A stretch of DNA of 64,000 bases from Rugamonas fusca (lineage in GTDB: Bacteria; Pseudomonadota; Gammaproteobacteria; Burkholderiales; Burkholderiaceae_D). This document shows positions 10,152 to 18,909 of this stretch, one piece after another. The notes beneath the pieces were generated by a model. That model saw only the letters and a program-made list of their open reading frames with translations. It was not told the DNA's origin and ran no database searches. The translations under genes were made by a program, and so were the position numbers. Where the stretch lies: contig NZ_JACEZS010000020.1 in NCBI RefSeq assembly GCF_014042365.1, forward strand, positions 1-64,000, given 5' to 3'. The number at the start of each line of letters is the position of its first letter. Positions within the stretch are counted from its first letter, which is position 1.

Positions 10152-12208
10152 ATTTATTTTTCGAAGAATCCGGCGATTTCAAGGTCGGCACCGTGCTGTC
10201 GCAAGCGGGCGAGGCCTACCAGGTGGAACTGGCCAGCGGCAAGCGCACCAAGGTCAAGGTCAAGGATGTGCTGCTGCAGTTCGACAAGCCCACGCCGGCC
10301 GAGCTGCACGAGCAGGCCAAGGCCGTCGCGGCCGACATCGACCTGGAATTCCTGTGGGAAGTGGCGGGCGAGGACGAGTTCGGTTTCGCCGATCTGGGCG
10401 CCGAATACTTCGGCCACGCGCCGCTGCCGTTCGAGGCGGCCGGCCTGATCCTGAGCCTGCATGGCGCGCCCATCTATTTCTACAAGAAGGGCCGGGGCCG
10501 CTACAAGGCCGCGCCCGAGCAATCGCTGCGCGCGGCCCAGGCCGGCATCGAGAAGAAGAAACAGCAAGCCATCATCCAGGCCCAGTACGTGGACGAATTG
10601 AAGGCCAACAAGCTGCCTGAGTCCATGCGCAACATCGTGCAGCAACTGCTGTTCAAACCGGACAAGAACGCCATCGAATACAAGGCGCTGGAAGCGGCTT
10701 GCGACGAACTGCACACCAACGCCCAGCGCCTGATGCTGGCCGTGGGGGGCGTGGCCTCGCCCAAAGCGCTGCACATGTCGAAATTCCTGTTCGAGAACTT
10801 CCCGCGCGGCGCCGGTTTCCCGGACGTGCCGGTGCCCGTGGCGCCCACCGACCTGCCCGTGGCCGAGGTGCGCGCGTTCTCGATCGACGACGTCACCACC
10901 ACCGAGATCGACGATGCGTTCTCGGTCGTGCGGCTGGACGATGGCACGGTACGGGTCGGCATCCACATCGCCGCGCCCGGCCTGGGCATCAAGCCTGACG
11001 ACGCGGTCGACAAGATGGCGCGCGCTCGCATGTCCACCGTCTACATGCCCGGCGACAAAATCACCATGCTGCCCGACAGCATCGTGGAAGCGTTCACGCT
11101 GGCCGAAGGCAAGACCTGCCCGGCCCTGTCGCTGTATGCCACGCTGAATCCGGCTGACTGGAGCGTGGTGTCCACCGTCACGCGCGCCGAGCTGGTGCCG
11201 ATCGCCAACAACCTGCGCCACAACGACCTGGACGAGCTGGTCAACGAGGAAACCCTGGCCAGCGGCGTGGGCGAGTATGCGCACAAGGAAGAACTGGCGC
11301 TGCTGTGGCAGTGGGCCCAGCACCTGGAGCAGGGCCGCATGGCCAAGCGCGAGGCGTTCGGCTTGAAGCCCGAGCAGAACAACCGCGTCGATTTCAACTT
11401 CTACGTGGAAGACGACGTGGTCACCGTCACCCGCCGCAAGCGCGGCGCGCCGCTCGACAAGATCGTGGCCGAGCTGATGATCTTCGCCAACAGCAGCTGG
11501 GGCAAGATGATGCACGAGCACGGCGTGCCCGGCATCTACCGCAGCCAGGGCGGCGGCACGGGCGGCTGGGCCGCCAAGATGCAGGTGCGCATGGTCACGC
11601 ACGCCGCGCCCCACCAGGGCCTGGGCGTGGACCAGTATGCGTGGAGCACCTCGCCGCTGCGCCGCTACACGGACCTGGTCAACCAGTGGCAAATCCTGGC
11701 CTGCGCCGAACATGGCGTGACGGCGCCGCTGGTGGCCCCGTTCAAGCCCAAGGACGCCAACCTGTTCGCCATCGTGTCCGCGTTCGACGCGGCCTATGCG
11801 GCCTATGCCGACTTCCAGTCCAACATGGAGCGCTACTGGTGCCTGCGCTGGCTGGGCCAGGAGGATGCGCGCCAGGTGGAAGCGGTGGTGCTCAAGGATG
11901 AAGTGCTGCGGCTGGTCGATATTCCCCTCATCATCCGCCTGCCCGGCATGCCGCAGGTGGCGCGCGGGGCCCAGGTCAAGCTCGACATTTTGCGGTGGGA
12001 CGAGGTTGACCTGTCGGTCGAGGCCCGCTTGCTGGAAATCCCGGCCGCCGACGCGGTGGCGACGGATGCCGAGCTCGATTACGAGGACGAGGATGACGTG
12101 GGCGCCGTGGAAGCGGCGGCCGAGGAGCAGGCCGAGGCCGCGCCCGTCGCTGACGAACCCGTCATCGTGACGGGCGAGTCGACGGCCGAAGCGCCCTTGA
12201 CTGAGTAA
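10148..12208 (+). CDS. RNB-domain exoribonuclease (RNase II family)
   Basis: A 686-residue RNB-domain protein predicted to degrade RNA 3' to 5'. Residues up to about 230 form a divergent N-terminal region. The RNB core begins IDDVTTTEIDDAFSV, with the acidic metal-ligand cluster, then VGIHIAAPG, STVYMPGDKITMLPDS and the late SPLRRYTDLVNQWQ block. The C-terminus ends in a very acidic tail (about 40 residues) instead of an obvious S1 domain. It may be RNase II-like rather than RNase R, which is usually longer. Position between ubiC and a TonB-like gene is typical of Burkholderiales. Confidence 0.88.
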   Translation: MNLFFEESGDFKVGTVLSQAGEAYQVELASGKRTKVKVKDVLLQFDKPTPAELHEQAKAVAADIDLEFLWEVAGEDEFGFADLGAEYFGHAPLPFEAAGLILSLHGAPIYFYKKGRGRYKAAPEQSLRAAQAGIEKKKQQAIIQAQYVDELKANKLPESMRNIVQQLLFKPDKNAIEYKALEAACDELHTNAQRLMLAVGGVASPKALHMSKFLFENFPRGAGFPDVPVPVAPTDLPVAEVRAFSIDDVTTTEIDDAFSVVRLDDGTVRVGIHIAAPGLGIKPDDAVDKMARARMSTVYMPGDKITMLPDSIVEAFTLAEGKTCPALSLYATLNPADWSVVSTVTRAELVPIANNLRHNDLDELVNEETLASGVGEYAHKEELALLWQWAQHLEQGRMAKREAFGLKPEQNNRVDFNFYVEDDVVTVTRRKRGAPLDKIVAELMIFANSSWGKMMHEHGVPGIYRSQGGGTGGWAAKMQVRMVTHAAPHQGLGVDQYAWSTSPLRRYTDLVNQWQILACAEHGVTAPLVAPFKPKDANLFAIVSAFDAAYAAYADFQSNMERYWCLRWLGQEDARQVEAVVLKDEVLRLVDIPLIIRLPGMPQVARGAQVKLDILRWDEVDLSVEARLLEIPAADAVATDAELDYEDEDDVGAVEAAAEEQAEAAPVADEPVIVTGESTAEAPLTE

Positions 12209-12252
12209 GAGGCACGGGGCGCTGCGCTAGCCGCCGCCCCAGCGGTTCGGGT

Positions 12253-12258
12253 TAAAAT
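12253..12258 (+). promoter_or_regulatory. Putative -10 box before TonB-like gene
   Basis: TAAAAT within GGGTTAAAATCAGCCC, in the 86-bp gap between the RNB ribonuclease gene and the TonB-like gene. It suggests a secondary promoter for the tonB-like/aroE/mtgA group. There is no convincing -35. Confidence 0.3.
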
Positions 12259-12294
12259 CAGCCCACTTTGTTTTCCCCTGCGGTCTGGCACAGC

Positions 12295-13182
12295 GTGAAG
12301 TCTCTCCAAGAAAACCGTTTCCTGATGATGGCGTTCGGCGTCTCGCTGCTGGCGCATGGGGCCTTGCTCGCGGTCCATTTCGTCGCGCCCAAGGCATTCA
12401 AGGTGGAACCCACCGATCCTGGCCTGGAAGTCATCCTCGTCAACGCCAAGCATGCGCGCGCGCCGCTCAAGGCCGAGGCGCTGGCCCAGGCCAACCTCGA
12501 TGGCGGCGGCAACGTGGACACGGGCCGCGCCAAGTCGCCGCTGCCCGACATGCGCAAGATGGAGATGGGCGACAGCGTCAAGGCCACCCGGCGCCGCATC
12601 GCGGAATTGGAGGAACAGCAGCGCAACCTGCTGAGCCAGGTGAGCAAGCCGACGCCGTTCACGGCCCCGCCCGTGACGGAAAAGAGCAAGCCCGATCCGC
12701 TGCCCACGGGCGCCGACCTGCTCGACAGCAGCAAGGCCATCGCCCGCATGGCGGCCGAGATCAGCGAAACCATCGAAGACCAGAACAAGCGGCCCAAGAA
12801 AACCTTCATCACGCCCAGCACGCGCGAAGTCGGGTACGCCGAGTACTACAAGACCATGCAGCGCCGGATCGAGGAAGTGGGCACGCTCAACTTCCCGCAG
12901 CAGAACGGGCGCAAGCTGTATGGTGAACTGGTGGTCTACATCCCCGTATTCCAGGACGGTTACATCTACACCAAGGATGGCGGCGCGCGCGTCGAGCGCA
13001 GCTCCGGCAACCCGGCGCTGGACGCCAAGGCGCTCGAGATCGTGCGGCGCGCGCAACCGTTCGGGCGTTTCCCGCCCAAGATGCTGTCCAGCGACAAGGA
13101 TGACCTGTGGGTCATCATCACCCGATTCAAATTCACCCGTGAAGAAAAAATGGAAGCAAACCTGAGCGGCGGTGCCCAGTGA
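12295..13182 (+). CDS. TonB-like energy transducer protein
   Basis: A 295-residue inner-membrane protein with the TonB layout. A short cytoplasmic N-terminus and one transmembrane helix (about residues 9-27) are followed by a charged periplasmic region and a C-terminal TonB-like fold with GELVVYIPVFQDGYI and ending near WVIITRFKF. GTG at 12295 is preferred because it leaves a short N-terminus before the helix; TTG at 12268 would add nine residues. No exbB or exbD is nearby, so it may be an accessory transducer. Its stop overlaps aroE (TGATG). Confidence 0.82.
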   Translation: MKSLQENRFLMMAFGVSLLAHGALLAVHFVAPKAFKVEPTDPGLEVILVNAKHARAPLKAEALAQANLDGGGNVDTGRAKSPLPDMRKMEMGDSVKATRRRIAELEEQQRNLLSQVSKPTPFTAPPVTEKSKPDPLPTGADLLDSSKAIARMAAEISETIEDQNKRPKKTFITPSTREVGYAEYYKTMQRRIEEVGTLNFPQQNGRKLYGELVVYIPVFQDGYIYTKDGGARVERSSGNPALDAKALEIVRRAQPFGRFPPKMLSSDKDDLWVIITRFKFTREEKMEANLSGGAQ

Positions 13183-14000
13183 TGGACCGCTACTGCGTAT
13201 TCGGCAATCCCATCGCCCATAGCAAATCGCCCGCCATCCACGCCGCGTTCGCGGCCCAGACCGGGCAGTCACTGACTTACGAGGCGCGCCTGGCGCCACT
13301 GGACGGCTTCGCGGCCGCCGTGCAGGCCTTCATCGCCGAAGGCGGCAAGGGCGCCAACGTGACCGTGCCGTTCAAGCTCGAAGCCCACAAGCTGGCGCAG
13401 GCGCTGACTGTGCGCGCGCAGGCGGCGGGCGCCGTCAACACGCTGCACTTCACGGAGCAGGGCATCATCGGCGACAACACGGACGGCGCCGGCCTGGTGG
13501 CCGACATCGTCAACAACGCCGGCGTGGCCATCACGGGCAAGCGGGTGCTGCTGCTGGGCGCCGGCGGCGCCGCGCGCGGCGTGGTGCTGCCCATCCTCGA
13601 ACACCGGCCGGCCCGGCTCGTGATCGCCAACCGCACCGTGGCCACGGCCGAGGAACTGGCGCGCCAGTTCGCCGCATTGGGTGGCGCCGGGGTGGTCAGC
13701 GGCTGCGGCTTCGGGCAGGTGCAAGGGCCGTTCGACATCGTCATCAACGCCACCTCGGCCAGCCTGCAGGGCGACCTGCCGCCGCTGCCAGCCGGCGTGT
13801 TCGCACCGGGTACGCTGGCGCTTGACATGATGTATGGCGCCCAGCCCACCGTCTTCATGCAGTACGCGACCGGGCACGGCGCACTGGCGCGCGATGGCCT
13901 GGGCATGCTGGTGGAGCAGGCGGCCGAAGCGTTCGCCATGTGGCGTGGCGTGCATCCGGCCACGGGGGAAGTGCTGCACCAGCTGCGGGCCGCGCTGTGA
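13182..14000 (+). CDS. aroE: Shikimate dehydrogenase
   Basis: A 272-residue NADP-dependent shikimate dehydrogenase (3-dehydroshikimate to shikimate). Substrate-site motifs are GNPIAHSKSP, NVTVPFK with the catalytic Lys, GAVNTL and DNTDG with the partner Asp. The Rossmann loop is LLGAGGAARG. ATG at 13182 is chosen; GTG at 13179 directly before it is an alternative that adds one residue. Its stop overlaps the mtgA GTG (GTGA), a pairing with mtgA seen widely in betaproteobacteria. Confidence 0.96.
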   Translation: MDRYCVFGNPIAHSKSPAIHAAFAAQTGQSLTYEARLAPLDGFAAAVQAFIAEGGKGANVTVPFKLEAHKLAQALTVRAQAAGAVNTLHFTEQGIIGDNTDGAGLVADIVNNAGVAITGKRVLLLGAGGAARGVVLPILEHRPARLVIANRTVATAEELARQFAALGGAGVVSGCGFGQVQGPFDIVINATSASLQGDLPPLPAGVFAPGTLALDMMYGAQPTVFMQYATGHGALARDGLGMLVEQAAEAFAMWRGVHPATGEVLHQLRAAL

Positions 14001-14713
14001 GTGACGCGCGCAAGAAGGACGGCGGCCGGCGGCGCTGGATCAAGTGGCTGGTGATCGCGCCGCTGGCGCTGCTGTTGCTGGTCCAGCTGTACTTCTTCCT
14101 CAACATCTGCTGGTGGGTCGATCACAATCCGGGCATGACCAGTTTCATGCGCGAGCAGCAGGCCGCCCTGCGCGAGAAGAACCCGAACGCCAACATCCAG
14201 CAGCTGTGGGTGCCGTATGCGCGGATCTCGAATAACCTCAAGCGCGCCATCATCGCCTCGGAGGACGCCAACTTCTCCGAGCACGACGGCGTGGACTGGG
14301 ATGCGCTGCAAAAGGCCTACGAAAAGAACAGCCAGAAGCACAAGGTGGTGCGCGGCGGTTCCACCATCACCCAGCAGCTGGCCAAGAATCTGTTCCTGTC
14401 CGGCTCGCGCAGCTACCTGCGCAAGGGGCAGGAGCTGGTCATCACCTACATGCTGGAAGCGGTGATGGACAAGGAACGCATCTTCGAGATCTACCTGAAC
14501 GTGGTCGAATTCGGCACCGGCATCTTCGGCGCGGAAGCGGCGGCGCGCCACTACTACGGCGTGAGCGCGGCCAACCTGGGCGCGGCGCAGGCGGCCAAGC
14601 TGGCCGTGATGCTGCCCAATCCGCGCTTTTTCGACAAGCACCGCGATTCCGGCTACCTGGCGCGCCGCACCGGCGTGATCCTGCACCGCATGGGCGCGGC
14701 CGAACTGCCTTGA
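13997..14713 (+). CDS. mtgA: Monofunctional peptidoglycan glycosyltransferase
   Basis: A 238-residue family 51 glycosyltransferase that polymerises lipid II into glycan strands. There is one N-terminal transmembrane helix (about 17-36) and the catalytic motif IIASEDANFSEHDGVDWDAL with the essential Glu. The second block is GGSTITQQLAKNLFLS and the third is ELVITYMLEAVMDKERIFE. No transpeptidase domain follows. GTG at 13997, overlapping the aroE stop, gives the usual MtgA length. Confidence 0.95.
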   Translation: MSDARKKDGGRRRWIKWLVIAPLALLLLVQLYFFLNICWWVDHNPGMTSFMREQQAALREKNPNANIQQLWVPYARISNNLKRAIIASEDANFSEHDGVDWDALQKAYEKNSQKHKVVRGGSTITQQLAKNLFLSGSRSYLRKGQELVITYMLEAVMDKERIFEIYLNVVEFGTGIFGAEAAARHYYGVSAANLGAAQAAKLAVMLPNPRFFDKHRDSGYLARRTGVILHRMGAAELP

Positions 14714-14741
14714 TGTTCCACTTGTGAGAAGGAGAAGTGCG

Positions 14742-15176
14742 ATGCGACGTATCCCCTACCAGCGCGGCCTGGGCCTGATCCAGGTCGCCATCGTGATGGC
14801 GACGCTGGCCGCCATCGCCATGGCCGCCATGATGTCGATGCGCAGCGAGCGCAATCTGTTCGCCGAGGCGCTGGGCAAGCTGACCGGCCATGCGCCGGCG
14901 CAGGCCCAGGGCGCGGCGCCGGGCACACCTGCCGGCGCGGCCGCTGCGGCGGCCCAGCCGGCGCAGCCCGAGCGTCCGGCCGGGGTGCTGCGCAAGTGCG
15001 TCATCGACGGCAAGACGGTGCTGTCGGACGTTGACTGTAATGGCAATCCAAACGGCACCATCGTCAAGGTGCACGAAACGCGGGGCATCGAATCGCCCAA
15101 GGTGCCCAAGCCGGAACCGGCCGCCGACGGCGCGCCCACCGTGCAGGACAAGATGATCGAGAAGGCCACCCGCTAA
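14742..15176 (+). CDS. Small protein with prepilin-like N-terminus and DUF4124-like segment
   Basis: A 144-residue protein. After MRRIPYQRG comes LGLIQVAIVMATLAAIA, laid out like a type IV prepilin leader (cleavage after G9) but with Gln where pilins have Glu at +5. An Ala/Pro-rich linker follows (about 46-80). Then comes a small motif with two cysteines, CVIDGKTVLSDVDC, that recalls DUF4124. ATG at 14742 has GGAG seven bases upstream. The stop codon lies inside the first copy of a 36-bp tandem repeat. Function is unknown. Confidence 0.65.
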   Translation: MRRIPYQRGLGLIQVAIVMATLAAIAMAAMMSMRSERNLFAEALGKLTGHAPAQAQGAAPGTPAGAAAAAAQPAQPERPAGVLRKCVIDGKTVLSDVDCNGNPNGTIVKVHETRGIESPKVPKPEPAADGAPTVQDKMIEKATR

Positions 15177-15302
15177 AAGAGCGGGGTCAGGTCCGGCATC
15201 ACGCCACGCTAAAAGAGCGGGGTCAGGTCCGGCATCACGCCATGGGTGCCAGTTGGGCGACTTTCATGTCACCAATTTGGCACGATGCCGGACCTGACCC
15301 CG
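15171..15302. repeat. 36-bp tandem duplication plus inverted 19-bp arm
   Basis: Two perfect adjacent copies of a 36-bp unit (15171-15206 and 15207-15242). Each contains CGGGGTCAGGTCCGGCATC. The exact reverse complement of that 19-mer follows at 15284-15302, so either copy can pair with it. The first copy contains the last codon and stop of the preceding gene. The palindromic element lies between that gene and corA and may act as a transcript-stabilising or terminating structure. Confidence 0.9.
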
Positions 15303-15409
15303 ACATAAAAAAAGGTCGTGCCGGGGTGGCCGGCGGCGGGGCGAGCAGGTACACTTGCGCTGTTTTGGCGCGCCGCGCCGCGTCCCTCCTTCGTCGTCCG
15401 AGAGTGCCC

Positions 15410-16378
15410 ATGATTAATGTCTTCGTTCTGCAAAACGGCCGGCTCAACCAGGTTCCCATCGATACCCGCGCCGACCTGGAGAACGTGGCGCCGGTCTGGG
15501 TCGACCTGACCGATCCGAACGAGGACGAGCGGGCCTGGGTCAAGGCCATCTACGGCGTAACCCTGCCGGGCGAGGATGAAGTCAAGGACATCGAGGCCTC
15601 GGCCCGCTACTACGAGGCCGAAAACGGCGACCTGCACCTGCGCACCGATTTCCTGCTGGAGGAGGACGACGGCCCGTCGCGCGTGGTGACGGTGGCCTTC
15701 ATCCTGGCCCGCAAGATGCTGTTCTCGGTGCACACGGACGATTTGCCCGTGTTCCGCCTGGTGCGCATGCGCGCCCGCTCGCGCCCCGGCTCGATCGCCG
15801 ACTACATGGACGTGCTGCTGGACCTGTACGCGACGGACGCCGAATACTCGGCCGACGCGCTCGAAGGCATCTACCTGCACCTGGAGGAAGTGAGCGCGCG
15901 CGTGCTGCAAAAGCAGTTCACCGACCAGGACGCGGCCGCCGCCCTGAACGCGATCGCGCTGGAGGAGGACTTGAACGGCCGCATCCGCCGCAACATGATG
16001 GACACCCGGCGCGCCGTCAGCTTCCTGATGCGGGGGCGCCTGCTCAACACGGAGCAGTTCGAGGAGGCGCGCCAGATCCTGCGCGACATCGAATCGCTGG
16101 ACGGCCACACCTCCTTCCTGTTCGATAAGATCAACTTCCTGATGGACGCCACGGTCGGCTTCATCAACATCAACCAGAACAAGATCATCAAGATCTTCTC
16201 CGTGGCCAGCGTGGCCTTCCTGCCGCCGACCTTGATCGCGTCCATCTACGGCATGAACTTCCGCGGCTGGTTCCCGGAGCTGGAGTGGTCGCTGGGCTAT
16301 CCGTTCGCGTTGCTGCTGATGGTCACCAGCGCCATCGCGCCGTTCTGGTACTTCCGCCGGCGCGGCTGGCTCAAGTGA
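15410..16378 (+). CDS. corA: CorA-family magnesium/cobalt transporter
   Basis: A 322-residue CorA-type divalent cation channel. A large acidic cytoplasmic N-terminal domain and long helix are followed by two C-terminal transmembrane helices. The pore signature YGMNF sits at the end of the first helix and the protein ends in a basic tail (RRRGWLK). ATG at 15410 (MINVFVLQNG) is the family start; upstream in-frame codons run through the repeat element. The gene stands alone after the 15171-15302 repeat. Confidence 0.94.
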   Translation: MINVFVLQNGRLNQVPIDTRADLENVAPVWVDLTDPNEDERAWVKAIYGVTLPGEDEVKDIEASARYYEAENGDLHLRTDFLLEEDDGPSRVVTVAFILARKMLFSVHTDDLPVFRLVRMRARSRPGSIADYMDVLLDLYATDAEYSADALEGIYLHLEEVSARVLQKQFTDQDAAAALNAIALEEDLNGRIRRNMMDTRRAVSFLMRGRLLNTEQFEEARQILRDIESLDGHTSFLFDKINFLMDATVGFININQNKIIKIFSVASVAFLPPTLIASIYGMNFRGWFPELEWSLGYPFALLLMVTSAIAPFWYFRRRGWLK

Positions 16379-16390
16379 CGCGCGCAGCTA

Positions 16391-16888
16391 CTACGCCGCG
16401 CGCGGGCTGAATTCCAGCGACAGGGTGCTGAAGTAGGGCGCCGTGCTCCATTGCCGGTGCAGCGCCAGTGCCCGTTCGTACAGGCAGCTGCGCACGTCGA
16501 ACTGGGAAAAGTCGAACGGTTGCTTGTCGCGCGCGTGGCAGGCCTGGGCGGCGCCGTCCAGGAACGCTTCCTCGTCGAAATCGCCTTGCCATAACTGGGC
16601 CTGCAGGCCGGCCACGATGGCTTCGGTCTGCACCGCCTCCAGTTCCGCCGTGTCGTTGGCCGGGGCGTGGGCCGAGGCCATTACCTGTTCGACGTCGGCG
16701 CCGCGCGCCACCAGGCTGAGAAAGCCGTGGCGCAGCGGCAGCGCCGACTCGACCACGTAATGGAGCAGGTCGTGCGGCAGGATGCCCTGGCGCGGCATCA
16801 GCGTGTCGGTGCAGCTGCCGTTGTTGCGCACGAAGCGCAGCACGTCGTACAGGTCGTTTTTCGAACGTTTTTCGGCGATCAGTTTCAT
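16391..16888 (-). CDS. Conserved hypothetical protein
   Basis: A 165-residue soluble protein that I do not recognise. It begins MKLIAEKRSKNDLYDVLRFVRNNGS and has several acidic and His-containing segments (HDLLHYVVESALPLRHGFLS) with no membrane span or signal peptide. ATG at 16888 is preferred over an upstream start that adds six residues. It converges on corA with a 12-bp gap and diverges from the ABC transporter operon across an AT-rich leader. Confidence 0.65.
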   Translation of the reverse strand: MKLIAEKRSKNDLYDVLRFVRNNGSCTDTLMPRQGILPHDLLHYVVESALPLRHGFLSLVARGADVEQVMASAHAPANDTAELEAVQTEAIVAGLQAQLWQGDFDEEAFLDGAAQACHARDKQPFDFSQFDVRSCLYERALALHRQWSTAPYFSTLSLEFSPRAA

Positions 16889-16994
16889 GGCGCTACAGTG
16901 TTGCAAATGATAAACAGAATTATGACGTGAATATCATGCTTGCAAATTCACCAACTATCACACATTGAATAAAATTTCAAAAATAATCGAATTC

Positions 16995-17009
16995 TGAAAT
17001 AATATTTCA
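16995..17009. promoter_or_regulatory. AT-rich palindrome upstream of ABC operon
   Basis: A 15-bp perfect palindrome TGAAATAATATTTCA (6-bp arms, 3-bp centre) in a markedly AT-rich gap of 264 bp between divergent genes. It lies 144 bp before the ABC permease start. It may be an operator or part of a promoter; no regulator is encoded next to it. Confidence 0.3.
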
Positions 17010-17152
17010 TTGTCCGGCGGGCTGTTTGGCGGCCCTTGCCTATCCATTAGAATGGCGCCGGGCGTCACTTTGCCGTCACGATCATCAGTTAAACTAGCGG
17101 GATTTTTCCGCCTGCGTCACAACGCGCGCGGTCGCCAGAGAAAGAACCAGCA

Positions 17153-18883
17153 ATGACAAAAAAACGGCAATTTTTCCCCCGCCAGGTGGTCGAAGCGGGC
17201 GGCAACCGGTGGGACCTGGCCATGCTGCCCATCGTGCTGGCCGTGTTCGTGCTGCTGGCCTACGGCAGCCAGCAGATGGTGCGCCCCTACGCCGTGGGCG
17301 AGACGCTGCCGCTGTCGCTGGAACCGTACTACCTGCCGTACTACCTGCTGCGCACCACGCTGCGCATGTTCATCGCGCTGGGCGCGTCGATGGTGTTTTC
17401 CTGCGTGTTCGCCGCCCTCACCACCAAGTACCGGCTGGCCGAGAAGGTGCTGGTGCCGCTGCTCGACATCCTGCAATCGATCCCCATCCTGGGCTTTTTG
17501 TCGATCACGGTGACAGCCTTCATCGCCCTGTTCCCCGGTAATCTGCTGGGGGTGGAATGCGCCGCCATCTTCGCCATCTTCACCTCGCAGGCGTGGAACA
17601 TGGCGTTCTCCGCCTACCAGGGCTTCCGCACCGTGCCGTCCGAACTGTCGGAGGCGGCCAGCGTGTTCCAGCTGTCGGGCTGGCAGCGCTTCTGGCGCCT
17701 GGAGCTGCCGTTCGCCATGCCCGGCCTGTTGTGGAACATGATGATGTCCATGTCCGGCGGCTGGTTCTTCGTGGTGGCGTCGGAGGCGATCTCGGTATCG
17801 AACCAGAACATCAAGCTGCCCGGCATCGGCTCCTACATCGCGCTGGCCATCGAGCAGCGCGACCTGGGCGCCATCGGCTGGGCCATCACGGCCATGCTGG
17901 TGGGCGTGCTGCTGTACGACCAGCTGTTCTTCCGCCCGCTGCTGGCGTGGGCCGACAAATTCCGCTTCGAGGAGACGGGCAGCGATACGGCGCAGGAGTC
18001 GTGGCTGCTCACCTGGCTGCGCCGCACGGAACGCACGCAGCAACTGGTGGAGTGGTGCGGCGGCCTGCTGGCCCGCTCGATCGCCATGTTCCGCCTGCAG
18101 CACGATGGCACCTCGATCCGCGCCCGGCCGCAGCAAGCGTCGCTGCTGCCGCAGCGGGTGTGGGACGCCGTGATCGCGGCCGTCGTGTTCTACGCCTTGT
18201 GGGAGCTGGGCCACTTCATCCGCGCCGAAGTGGGCTGGAGCGAAGTGGGACGGGTGCTGGTGCTGGGCCTGTACACCTTGTCGCGCGTGCTGCTGTTGCT
18301 GGCGCTGGCGGCGCTGGTGTGGGTGCCGGTGGGCGTGTGGATAGGCATGCACCCGCGCTGGGCCTCGCGCACCCAGGCCGTGGCCCAGTTCATGGCCGCG
18401 TTCCCGGCCAACCTGGTGTTCCCGGTGGCCGTGGTGGCCATCGTGCGCTTCCATTTGAACCCCGACATCTGGCTGTCGCCGCTGATGATCCTGGGCACCC
18501 AGTGGTATCTGCTGTTTAACGTGATCGCCGGCGCCTCCACGGTGCCGACGGAACTGCGCCACGCGGCCCACAACTTCGGCCTGACGGGCTGGCTCAAATG
18601 GCGGCGCTACCTGCTGCCGGCCATCTTCCCCAGTTTCGTCACGGGCGCCATCACGGCCAGCGGCGGTTCGTGGAACGCCTCCATCGTGGCCGAATACGTG
18701 AGCTGGGGCGACACCACCGTCAAGGCCCATGGCCTGGGCAGCTACATCGCCGAGATGACGGCCAAGGGCGACTTCCCCCGTATCGCGCTGGGCATCGGCG
18801 TGATGTGCATCTTCGTGATGGGCTTTAACCACTTCGTGTGGCGCCGCCTGTACACGATGGCCGAAAGCCGGCTGCACTTCTGA
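17153..18883 (+). CDS. ABC transporter permease, fused duplicate domains
   Basis: A 576-residue inner-membrane permease with two homologous MetI-type transmembrane domains in one chain (about 20-270 and 335-570). Each half has an EAA-like loop, one near residue 167 (EAASVFQLSGWQRFWRLELP) and one near 469 (RHAAHNFGLTGWLKWRRYLL). This suggests a single-chain permease dimer of the nitrate/taurine/sulfonate importer class. The substrate is not identifiable. The ATPase gene follows after 26 bp; no periplasmic binding protein is encoded nearby. Confidence 0.88.
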   Translation: MTKKRQFFPRQVVEAGGNRWDLAMLPIVLAVFVLLAYGSQQMVRPYAVGETLPLSLEPYYLPYYLLRTTLRMFIALGASMVFSCVFAALTTKYRLAEKVLVPLLDILQSIPILGFLSITVTAFIALFPGNLLGVECAAIFAIFTSQAWNMAFSAYQGFRTVPSELSEAASVFQLSGWQRFWRLELPFAMPGLLWNMMMSMSGGWFFVVASEAISVSNQNIKLPGIGSYIALAIEQRDLGAIGWAITAMLVGVLLYDQLFFRPLLAWADKFRFEETGSDTAQESWLLTWLRRTERTQQLVEWCGGLLARSIAMFRLQHDGTSIRARPQQASLLPQRVWDAVIAAVVFYALWELGHFIRAEVGWSEVGRVLVLGLYTLSRVLLLLALAALVWVPVGVWIGMHPRWASRTQAVAQFMAAFPANLVFPVAVVAIVRFHLNPDIWLSPLMILGTQWYLLFNVIAGASTVPTELRHAAHNFGLTGWLKWRRYLLPAIFPSFVTGAITASGGSWNASIVAEYVSWGDTTVKAHGLGSYIAEMTAKGDFPRIALGIGVMCIFVMGFNHFVWRRLYTMAESRLHF

Positions 18884-18909
18884 ATTCACTGATTTGAAAG
18901 ACTGACACA

